Origin: Spirosoma lacussanchae
Lineage (GTDB): Bacteria; Bacteroidota; Bacteroidia; Cytophagales; Spirosomataceae
Reading direction: 5' to 3'
Assembly (NCBI RefSeq): GCF_005870035.1
Contig: NZ_SWJG01000001.1
Coordinates: 1,041,639 to 1,105,638 of the forward strand
Length of the DNA: 64,000 bases
This document shows, piece after piece, positions 45,202 to 51,732 of the stretch. Under the pieces are notes generated by a model, which worked only from the letters and a program-made list of their open reading frames with translations, was not told where the DNA came from and made no database searches. A program made the translations under genes and the position numbers. Every line of letters begins with the position of its first letter. Positions within the stretch are counted from its first letter, which is position 1.

Positions 45202-45481
45202 GCTTGATCGGGCAGCAGGTGTTACCCTGCAGGTACATTGGTTACGGAGGTCGGTAAAGATACGGTACTTTTACCTGGGGATTGATAAGTAAATACTGAA
45301 GCACAGAAAAACTTATGAATAAAAGCACCTATTTTTATTGACTTGGCACCAGATACGTTTAGCCGAATAAATGCTGGTAACCGAATCATTTCACCCTTAG
45401 TGGGTTGACGGTAGCAAGACAAAAAATAAGTCTGCACACTATCCGGTCCCCGCTTCTTTGGTTTAAATTTACCCAATCGAT

Positions 45482-45530
45482 ACCTCCATTGTCATACCCA
45501 GTATTTGCTACTCGATGGGCAGGCCGACAT
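45482..45530 (+). pseudogene. Decayed 5' fragment of dnaE (copy 1)
   Basis: These 49 bases match dnaE codons 5-21 at 44 positions and read HLHCHTQYLLLDGQAD-like after the first base. The start codon region is degraded (only CAAT recognisable), one substitution changes Ser to Leu, and homology stops at 45531. No reading frame continues. It is the oldest-looking of the three dnaE starts in this window. Confidence 0.85.
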
Positions 45531-45568
45531 GGTAGCCGTTTTAGATACAATCGACTTTCTGGCGTAGC

Positions 45569-46516
45569 ATGGCGTTAAATCTCACCAAATTAGTAACAGG
45601 ATTTCTTCAGGAGAGGGCTGAGCAAAAGTTCACAACCCGAGAAATAGCCACGTGGATTTTCAGCACGTATCCCGAAGAGTGTAAAGAAAAGCAACAGCGA
45701 AGTAAGGCAACAGTGGCCCCTTTGCTGACTGATGATGATTTGATTGCTCAAATAGCCGCCGAGATCAGTTCGCAGGGTCAACGTTTGCAGGAGAAGTTGC
45801 CTCAAATCAAAACAACCGAAGGACGACCCCGAAGATATTACTACACCTCTCAAACCGATCAGGCCGAGGTAAGCCAGATTGAAACCGGTAACGTGCTAGT
45901 AATTAAAGAATTGCCATCTCCATCTGTTAACGAGCATGCATTATACCCCAAGCTGGCAGAGTTCATCTATCTGGAGTTAAAGGTCCATAGCAAGCGTATT
46001 GATGAGAAGAAGTCGAGTAACAGGCAAGGGCCGGGGGGCAATAAATGGTTATACCCCGATGTGGTCGGCATGGAAATCCTCAGTTCGGACTGGCATCAGG
46101 AAGTGATTGATTGTGTAAAGCAATATGCCGATCGAAAAACAAAACTTTGGTCGTTCGAGGTTAAGTTGCTGGTCAACCGGTCTAACGTTAGAGAAGTTTT
46201 CTTCCAGACGGTCAGTAATTCAAGCTGGGCTAATATGGCTTATCTGGTTGCTGCCGAGTTTGAAGGTCGCGATACGATTAAAGAGCTACGAATGTTGACC
46301 AGTTTGCACGGTTTGGGCGTGATTCGGTTAAACGCTGAGAATCCAGCCGAAAGTGAGATTTTGATTCCTGCCAAAGAACGGGTTGATATTGACTGGAATA
46401 CCGTAAATCGACTGGTCGAAGAAAATACAGATTTTCGGCAGTATATCCGCCTGGTCAGGCAATTCTACCAAACGAACGATCCCCGACCTAAAGATTGGGA
46501 TTATGCTCCTGCTTAG
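45569..46516 (+). CDS. HrgA/COG2958-like protein, putative PD-(D/E)xK nuclease
   Basis: The 315-aa protein has an N-terminal winged-helix-like part (about 1-95, FTTREIATWIFSTYPEEC) and a C-terminal domain. In the latter, LYPDVVGMEI (Asp164) and WSFEVKLLVN (Glu197, Lys199) give the D...ExK pattern of restriction-type nucleases. The layout matches HrgA, a gene that replaces a restriction enzyme in some Helicobacter strains. No methyltransferase partner is adjacent. It is probably a DNA-targeting defence protein of cargo 1. The family call is from memory and motif inspection. Confidence 0.65.
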   Translation: MALNLTKLVTGFLQERAEQKFTTREIATWIFSTYPEECKEKQQRSKATVAPLLTDDDLIAQIAAEISSQGQRLQEKLPQIKTTEGRPRRYYYTSQTDQAEVSQIETGNVLVIKELPSPSVNEHALYPKLAEFIYLELKVHSKRIDEKKSSNRQGPGGNKWLYPDVVGMEILSSDWHQEVIDCVKQYADRKTKLWSFEVKLLVNRSNVREVFFQTVSNSSWANMAYLVAAEFEGRDTIKELRMLTSLHGLGVIRLNAENPAESEILIPAKERVDIDWNTVNRLVEENTDFRQYIRLVRQFYQTNDPRPKDWDYAPA

Positions 46517-46594
46517 AAATTCAGGCTACTAGTTGGGCTTCGGCAAGGGTATACCGATTAACTTTACTCAACCAACGATTCGACAGATACACGA

Positions 46595-46786
46595 ATGAGA
46601 GGCATTAACTATCTCGTTAACGACGCGGGCGAACGTACCGCAGTTGTCATTGACCTGACTCTATATGGCGATGAACTGGAAGACTTTCTGGATGGGCTGG
46701 AAGTACAGGCACGTCTGGATGAGCCTAAAGAAGTGTTTGATACCGTAGTGAGCCAATTACTACCCGATAAAGGCAGCAATGAGTAA
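46595..46786 (+). CDS. Putative antitoxin of a RelE-type toxin-antitoxin pair
   Basis: The 63-aa acidic protein (INYLVNDAGERTAVVIDLTL; ELEDFLDGLEVQARLDEP) has the size and acidic helical C-terminus of RelB/Phd-like antitoxins. The downstream RelE-like gene begins 8 bases inside it, the usual coupled arrangement. Because that toxin is frameshifted, the antitoxin may be a leftover. Confidence 0.7.
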   Translation: MRGINYLVNDAGERTAVVIDLTLYGDELEDFLDGLEVQARLDEPKEVFDTVVSQLLPDKGSNE

Positions 46787-47038
46787 GTACACGATAGTCA
46801 TTACGAGGTCGGCAGAAAAGGAACTGGCTAAACTTCCGGTCCATATCATTCTCCGAATTCGTGAGGCTGTCAACGAACTGGCCGATGATCCACGACCGCC
46901 AGCCTGTAAAATATAAAAGGATTCAGAGACCTGTACCGTATTTGTGTGGGTGATTATCGCATCATCTACAGTGTACAGGATTCACTACTTACCGTCGAGA
47001 TACTAAAGATCGGCGATCGAAAAGATAACTACAGCTAA
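46779..47038 (+). pseudogene. Frameshifted RelE/ParE-type toxin gene
   Basis: The frame opens SKYTIVITRSAEKELAKLP and runs to PPACKI, then stops at 46914-46916. From 46919 the -1 frame continues GFRDLYRICVGDYRIIYSVQ to NYS and ends at the TAA at 47036-47038. Together they give a complete RelE-like toxin of about 85 residues. A single-base deletion in the A-rich stretch TGTAAAATATAAAAGG explains the break. A programmed frameshift or a sequencing error are alternatives. Its stop overlaps the ATG of the dnaE fragment (TAATG). Confidence 0.85.
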
Positions 47039-47205
47039 TGCAATTCTCCCACCTCCATTGCCATACCCAATATTCGCTGCTCGACGGGCAGGCTGATATA
47101 AAAAAGCTGGTCAAGAAGGCTAAAGCGGATAACATGCCCGCCGTGGCAATTACCGATCACGGCAACATGTTCGGTGTTTTCGAGTTCGTTGCCGAAGCCA
47201 GTAAA
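47038..47205 (+). pseudogene. Truncated dnaE 5' end (copy 2, codons 1-56)
   Basis: The 168 bases from ATG match intact dnaE codons 1-56 at 159 positions. All nine differences are synonymous, so the encoded 56 residues (including PHP motif HLHCHTQYSLLDG) are identical. Homology starts exactly at the ATG and stops after codon 56. The frame runs on into unrelated sequence and ends at 47253. It is not a working polymerase. The synonymous-only divergence suggests it came from a related strain's functional dnaE. Confidence 0.95.
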
Positions 47206-47212
47206 TACAGAG

Positions 47213-48184
47213 TTAATTGTAAATCTGCGATGCTTCTTTTAGCTTGTCGCTGATTGCTTTTCGTAGGCTTTCGGGCTCAAGTACTTCTATCTGAGGACCA
47301 TATTGAAGAATTGCTTGCTGTAACTCGAAATTAGGAATAAGGCGAAGAGTAATTTCTGTTCCCTCGTCGTTCATCGGCTTCTGTGATTCATGTAACGGTT
47401 TAGTTATTAAATAGTTAACGCTCTCGGGCGAAATTCGTAGTAGAATTGTCTCTATCTCTCCCTGGTTTTTAGTTACTCCTAGTATATTGTTAAAGTAGGT
47501 TTCTGGATCAAAATTTAGGGGTTCTTCTATCTCAGTTTCTGAGAACTCCACGTCGTATATAGTTTCTAGCGCAATGGGCATTATCATACTCCCTGACCAG
47601 ACAATCAGCCACCAGCGATTATTATACTCTTTTAAAAGTAATGGTAACACCTCGACAGTAACGTTATTTCCTTTACGCAGTGAACGATGCACAATTTTTA
47701 CTACGTTACGTTTATCAACACATTCATATAACATCTTTAACCACTGACTGCCACCAATAGAAATGGGTTTTTGAAATTCTATCAGTTTGCGATTGGGTTT
47801 ATTGTCAAAAGAAAATCTGGTTTCAAACTGATTCAGTAGTAGTTCTATCTCCTGCCAGAAAGGTAAATCACCCCATTCCTTGAACGTTACAATCATTTTT
47901 CGCAGATCGGCGACTTCGGCAGGTAGCAACGATTTTTTAAAGTGTGAGTAGGTGCTTTCTTCGTAGAACCACAGCCATTCTCGGCCAATTTTTTTCCTTA
48001 TCAATATACCATTACTCTCGGTAATCAGATAGGCAAGGTCGTCCTTTAAAGTACGATCACTGATTTGAATATCGGCCTCTTGCTCCAATTTACGCAGTAA
48101 GTCGATAGCCTTCCACCGGTGCCCGTTCTGGAAGAACTTGTCTAGCTCCATCAATCGGCGAAGTTGTTCTTTTGTTGCTGGCAT
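47213..48184 (-). CDS. WYL-domain transcriptional regulator (defence-type, BrxR/CapW-like)
   Basis: The 323-aa protein starts at 48184 (MPATKEQLRRLMELDKFF); longer starts would cross the operator and promoters. Residues 1-80 form a winged helix-turn-helix (DLLRKLEQEADIQISDRTLKDDLAYL). Residues about 150-230 form the WYL domain, here with YNNRWWLIVW in place of the literal WYL, and a C-terminal WCX-like part follows. Such regulators repress anti-phage operons (BREX, CBASS) and bind ligands through WYL. It is divergent from the helicase with a palindrome between. Its stop is 8 bases from the dnaE fragment. Confidence 0.85.
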   Translation of the reverse strand: MPATKEQLRRLMELDKFFQNGHRWKAIDLLRKLEQEADIQISDRTLKDDLAYLITESNGILIRKKIGREWLWFYEESTYSHFKKSLLPAEVADLRKMIVTFKEWGDLPFWQEIELLLNQFETRFSFDNKPNRKLIEFQKPISIGGSQWLKMLYECVDKRNVVKIVHRSLRKGNNVTVEVLPLLLKEYNNRWWLIVWSGSMIMPIALETIYDVEFSETEIEEPLNFDPETYFNNILGVTKNQGEIETILLRISPESVNYLITKPLHESQKPMNDEGTEITLRLIPNFELQQAILQYGPQIEVLEPESLRKAISDKLKEASQIYN

Positions 48185-48192
48185 AGTAATCG

Positions 48193-48200
48193 CAAAGATA
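48193..48200 (-). promoter_or_regulatory. -7 box of the WYL regulator gene
   Basis: TATCTTTG on the minus strand (exact TAnnTTTG), just before the start codon at 48184. Confidence 0.55.
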
Positions 48201-48204
48201 AGTT

Positions 48205-48231
48205 TAAGTATGCAGTACGATTGCATACTTA
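48205..48231. promoter_or_regulatory. Palindromic operator of the WYL regulator
   Basis: Perfect 10-bp inverted repeat TAAGTATGCA / TGCATACTTA with a 7-base spacer. It lies between the two divergent -7 boxes, where a bound regulator would block both. It is the most regular palindrome in the island. Confidence 0.75.
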
Positions 48232-48236
48232 AAAAA

Positions 48237-48244
48237 TAATTTTG
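48237..48244 (+). promoter_or_regulatory. -7 box of the helicase gene
   Basis: TAATTTTG on the plus strand (exact TAnnTTTG), 33 bases before the helicase ATG at 48277 and 5 bases right of the palindrome. Confidence 0.6.
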
Positions 48245-48276
48245 CAACCGGCTTCTAACCAAAAGCCTCTGCATGT

Positions 48277-49632
48277 ATGACCAACAACACATCTACTTCT
48301 CTCAATAATCAGCAGGCAGCTTACTTTTCCAGCATTACGAATTCGCTGATGAGTCCGGGCTTCGGTAGCGATGCTCATATTCTGAAAGGCTCGGCCGGGA
48401 CTGGTAAAACGTTCCTCACGCGCCATATTGTGAGTCACCTTCTGAAACAGGGTATCGGTGTGGTTCAGATAGCCCCAACAGGAAAAGCCGCCAAGAATAT
48501 GGCTTCTGGCTCGTCGCTCCCGGCCCGAACCATTCACTCGGCGATTTACAAGATTGAGCAGTTGCCTAATGGACTTGGGGTTCGGTTTATGAGTAAGCCG
48601 AACGATGAAGAGAAGTACACAGTGTACGTGGTAGACGAATCGTCTATGATTAGCGATACATTTTCCCGCAGCGAACGGTTCGTACAGGCGGGGGCGTTAC
48701 TCTCAGACTTAATTGGTTATGCCAGACGGGGAAACGCTCAGAATAAATTTTTATTCATTGGCGATCCCTGTCAGCTACCGCCGGTTCAGCCAGGCGATTC
48801 CGAAAATTATTCACCTGCCTTGCAGGCTGAGTATTTACATCACAGCTTCGGCTTGGACACTCAAGACTACTTTTTGAGTGAAGTAATGCGAGCCAGAGCC
48901 GGTTCGTACATTATTGACAATGCGACCTATATACGCGACTGTATCGAGCAGGGACTACAACCTGACAACAGCCGTATTCAGGTTAGGATAACCGGCAAGT
49001 CTTGGCAAATGGCGCAACACTTCGAGCGGTTGTACGATCCAGCGAATACTGACAAGGTCATACTAATTGCTAATTCCAACAAAGACGTAAATTATTGGAA
49101 TCGCGCTGTTCGTAAACAGTTTGGCTACGAGCAGGATCAATTGCATGTTGATGATCAAGTCGTTGTACATCAAACGTGGCAAAGCAATGGGCAAACTGTC
49201 TTCAATGGCGAAACAGGCTATGTACGAGCTATAGGCAAAACTGAGCAGTACGCCGGGCTTACTTTCGCGGATGTTGAGTTAGCTTTCCAGAATGCAGATG
49301 GGGGCCCAGTAATTGTAACAGCGAAAACACTGCTCGACACGCTTAGTACTGACCCTGATTCGAGGGGTGTACTCGATGAAGAAATGGCAAAACACTTTCA
49401 TGCTGAGATGCAGAAACACACGCACGGCCGGATAGAGAGCAGTCCGTTTTATAATCCAATTATGCTACGTTTTGGCTACGCAATGACCTGCCACAAAGCG
49501 CAAGGCAGTGAGTGGGACAACGTAATCATCCATCGAAACGCGTTGTATGCTGATTACCAAAAGACCAGCTTACGCTGGCGGTACACCGCTCTGACCCGCG
49601 CCCGGAAAGAATTATATACATGGGCTGCGTAA
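48277..49632 (+). CDS. SF1 (RecD/Pif1/Dda-like) DNA helicase
   Basis: The 451-aa ATPase has Walker A KGSAGTGKT (K44, T45), motif Ia VVQIAPTGKAAKNM, motif II VVDESS (D120-E121), motif III FIGDPCQLPPVQP, and the UvrD-like C-terminal motifs (AMTCHKAQGSEWDNVIIH; YTALTRARKELY). This is the RecD2/Dda type that unwinds 5' to 3'. It is small, with no extra nuclease domain, so it must act with partners. It is the first gene of cargo 2 on this strand. The retron RNA starts 22 bases after its stop, which suggests, without proving, that it belongs to the retron system. Confidence 0.9.
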   Translation: MTNNTSTSLNNQQAAYFSSITNSLMSPGFGSDAHILKGSAGTGKTFLTRHIVSHLLKQGIGVVQIAPTGKAAKNMASGSSLPARTIHSAIYKIEQLPNGLGVRFMSKPNDEEKYTVYVVDESSMISDTFSRSERFVQAGALLSDLIGYARRGNAQNKFLFIGDPCQLPPVQPGDSENYSPALQAEYLHHSFGLDTQDYFLSEVMRARAGSYIIDNATYIRDCIEQGLQPDNSRIQVRITGKSWQMAQHFERLYDPANTDKVILIANSNKDVNYWNRAVRKQFGYEQDQLHVDDQVVVHQTWQSNGQTVFNGETGYVRAIGKTEQYAGLTFADVELAFQNADGGPVIVTAKTLLDTLSTDPDSRGVLDEEMAKHFHAEMQKHTHGRIESSPFYNPIMLRFGYAMTCHKAQGSEWDNVIIHRNALYADYQKTSLRWRYTALTRARKELYTWAA

Positions 49633-49643
49633 CAGCTTTTGTG

Positions 49644-49651
49644 TAGTTTTG
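49644..49651 (+). promoter_or_regulatory. -7 box of the retron RNA
   Basis: TAGTTTTG (exact TAnnTTTG) ends four bases before the a1 repeat, placing the transcript start at or near the first base of the non-coding RNA. Confidence 0.6.
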
Positions 49652-49654
49652 TAC

Positions 49655-49785
49655 GAAGCACCTGCGGCAAAATCTTGACCTGTATGGCGTTACGCCATGC
49701 TTTAATGCGTTATAGCCCACTTTCAAGGTTAAAACGCTGCTGCTGTTTGAATTTTTATTTTTTTGATGATAACCGCAGGTGCTTC
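49655..49785 (+). ncRNA. Retron non-coding RNA (msr-msd)
   Basis: The 131-nt element is closed by a1 GAAGCACCTGCGG (49655-49667) and a2 CCGCAGGTGCTTC (49773-49785), a perfect 13-bp pair. Inside are an msr-type hairpin ATGGCG-TTA-CGCCAT (49684-49698) and a second stem-loop (49707-49737: GCGTT, one A·A mismatch, then TAGCC pairing with GGTTA, and AACGC; 9-base loop), probably the msd stem. A T-rich stretch precedes a2. The RT gene starts 15 bases after a2. The branching G is probably one of the Gs at the end of a1; exact msDNA ends cannot be fixed by eye. Confidence 0.85.
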
Positions 49786-49800
49786 TTTTTCTATACGTTG

Positions 49801-50865
49801 ATGGAATTTACTCCCGACGAGCTGCAAACGATTACCAATACCCTACGTTCCGGCAGAAATCTGGCTGATTTAACGACACTGCTCAATCTGACGGGTGAAC
49901 TGATCGCGAAAAAACTGGAACTGGAACACAAGTCGTTTTCTGTGCGGCAGGTGTATCATTACTACTATAACCTAGAAAGTAAGTACAAAGAGCATCGGAT
50001 GCCGAAGAAATCTGGTGGTGAGCGAATCATTCATGCGCCGGAAGAAAGGCTAAAGCAAATTCAGCGGCTGCTGAACGTTGTGTTTAGTCACCTGTATCAA
50101 CCTAGTGAAGCCGCGCACGGATTTGTGCGGAACCGGAGTATCGTAACTAACGCCCGGCCGCACGTGGGTAAGCAGCACGTTTTCAACATTGATTTGAAAG
50201 ACTTCTTTCCTACGATTCATTTTGGCCGTGTTAAAGCGGTCTTGCAACTGCCTGATTATGGCTTAACTCCCGAACTGGCTCATATTGTAGCTAATTTCTG
50301 CTGTTTACAAGGACGCTTGCCGCAGGGTTCGCCAGCATCGCCCATTATAACTAATCTCGTCTGTAAGAGGTTGGACTACCGAATCAGCGGCTTGGCAGCC
50401 AAACATGGCCTTACTTACACCCGCTACGCTGATGATATTTCCCTAAGTTTCGATCAGTTGTCGCATGAATCGCGAAAGAGTTTTAGCTATGGCTTGGGTA
50501 AGATTCTAGATGAAGAAGGCTTTATGGTCAATGGCAAGAAAACCCGGCTGTTACGCCCCAATCAGCGACAAGAAGTAACAGGAGTCGTCATCAATGAGAA
50601 AATAAACGTGAACCGTGATTATATTCGCAATCTCCGGGCAATACTCCATAACTGGCAAAAGCAAGGTGAGGAAACTACCCAAGTCCGCTTTGAACAGCTT
50701 TACCCGAAAACCGCCGTTTTCCAACGAAAACGTAAAATCCCCAAATTGCAGAATGTTCTGTATGGGAAAATTCAATTTTTAAAAATGGTACGGGGAGGAG
50801 AAGATAAAGATATTCAAAATTTTTTAATTCAAATAAATTTACTTAGCAATAACGTACGAAAATGA
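49801..50865 (+). CDS. ret: Retron reverse transcriptase
   Basis: The 354-aa RT starts at 49801 (MEFTPDELQT); upstream codons lie within the non-coding RNA. Landmarks are the retron-specific NARPH (117-121, NAxxH), motif A NIDLKDFF (Asp131), LPQGSPASP (173-181), catalytic YADD (209-212) and the VTG motif (259-261). It has no fused effector, protease or second domain. It reverse-transcribes the msd part of the adjacent RNA into branched msDNA. The next gene overlaps it by ATGA (50862-50865), so they are translationally coupled. Base composition becomes more AT-rich toward its end. Confidence 0.95.
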   Translation: MEFTPDELQTITNTLRSGRNLADLTTLLNLTGELIAKKLELEHKSFSVRQVYHYYYNLESKYKEHRMPKKSGGERIIHAPEERLKQIQRLLNVVFSHLYQPSEAAHGFVRNRSIVTNARPHVGKQHVFNIDLKDFFPTIHFGRVKAVLQLPDYGLTPELAHIVANFCCLQGRLPQGSPASPIITNLVCKRLDYRISGLAAKHGLTYTRYADDISLSFDQLSHESRKSFSYGLGKILDEEGFMVNGKKTRLLRPNQRQEVTGVVINEKINVNRDYIRNLRAILHNWQKQGEETTQVRFEQLYPKTAVFQRKRKIPKLQNVLYGKIQFLKMVRGGEDKDIQNFLIQINLLSNNVRK

Positions 50866-51494
50866 ATAACGATGACAAATTTCTATTTGTAACTTCACAA
50901 GACGAGTATCACTGTATTTTAGAGAAAATACTAATGAGGGCGGTTGACTTATATAAGGATGAACATACTATAAAAGAAAACCTAATTAATAGCTATATTT
51001 TGATGGAGAAAGCCGCAATAAAAGAAAATTTGATAGAAGCATCTTTCCACTATATAAAACAGTTAGAAGAAATTGTTTTATACGGAATCAATACTATACA
51101 CATATCTAAAATTCATGATGATTTGGTAGAGAAGTCTGGAGAAATTACAATGCTGTCAGCCTTTGGAAGAAAGGTACTTGAATATTCAAATCACAAGAAC
51201 AAAGATACGATAGAAAAGGCCTTAACTGGTCAAGTACTTTCAGTAATTGACTTCAAATGGAGGGATAAGCTGAAAATATACAGGCAGTATTTTAATGCTA
51301 CAGGTGCAAACTGGAAAACTGACGAATTGCTTTACTACAAGAGAAATCACTATGGTCATGCAAATCCCATAAAAAAAGACGACACCGAGAGTGATTTTGA
51401 AAGAGAGATACCCTCTTGCTTTGTTTTATTGTCGAAAGCGCAAAAAAACTTAGGAAGATATTATGAAGGACTCTTTAAGCATCAGAACAGGTAA
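50862..51494 (+). CDS. Putative HEPN-family retron effector
   Basis: The 210-aa predicted all-helical protein has no family I recognise outright. Near the C-terminus is YYKRNHYGHANP, with R161-N-x3-H166, the R-(polar)-x3-H form of the HEPN ribonuclease motif; the helical setting fits. HEPN proteins are RNases in toxin-antitoxin, abortive-infection and CRISPR systems. Overlap with the RT stop and the retron position just downstream make it the likely effector, held inactive by RT-msDNA and released on phage attack. The gene is strongly AT-rich, pointing to recent transfer. About 240 bases without a gene follow before dnaE, with a weak -7-like box (TATTTTTA) near 51638. Confidence 0.6.
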   Translation: MNNDDKFLFVTSQDEYHCILEKILMRAVDLYKDEHTIKENLINSYILMEKAAIKENLIEASFHYIKQLEEIVLYGINTIHISKIHDDLVEKSGEITMLSAFGRKVLEYSNHKNKDTIEKALTGQVLSVIDFKWRDKLKIYRQYFNATGANWKTDELLYYKRNHYGHANPIKKDDTESDFEREIPSCFVLLSKAQKNLGRYYEGLFKHQNR

Positions 51495-51732
51495 TATAGC
51501 ATACAAAGATTTTTTCATAGACCTCACTTATAAGTTATCAGTCTAGATTGAATAGCAAAATAATTCATTTACAGCTGGTTGTAAAGTAGACGTGATTTTT
51601 CTCGTTCTAGAGTAGTCATCTGCCAGTTGGATTTAACTATTTTTAGCAACGCGAATCCAATCAGGTATCGGTCGTACTCATTATCTGGGTAACCAAAAAA
51701 TCAGACGGATCCCGGTTCAGACAACAGTATCC

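Larger units (their letters stand above)
45482..51732. mobile_element. Defence-type genomic island flanked by dnaE 5'-end copies
   Basis: The segment begins with a decayed copy of the dnaE start, contains a second copy at 47038, and abuts the intact dnaE start at 51733. It carries a nuclease candidate, a toxin-antitoxin pair, a WYL regulator, a helicase, a retron and a putative HEPN effector. The HEPN gene is strongly AT-rich compared with the flanks. No integrase, transposase or terminal inverted repeats were found, so calling it mobile rests on the duplications and cargo type. Confidence 0.7.

Noticed and set aside
45222..45476. 84-codon minus-strand frame upstream of the island
   Set aside because: No plausible domain, and it overlaps the region that would hold promoters of the flanking genes.
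47038..47253. A 71-codon gene
   Set aside because: It is the first 56 codons of dnaE run into unrelated sequence, so it is a truncated duplicate.
49639..49800. N-terminal extension of the RT starting at 49639
   Set aside because: These codons lie inside the non-coding RNA and its promoter; the family start is at 49801.
49655..50865. Diversity-generating retroelement or group II intron
   Set aside because: No template/variable repeat pair, no intron domains, and the RT has retron motifs with flanking a1/a2 repeats.
45482..51732. Insertion sequence or integrative element with its own recombinase
   Set aside because: No transposase, integrase or terminal inverted repeats were found between the dnaE copies.
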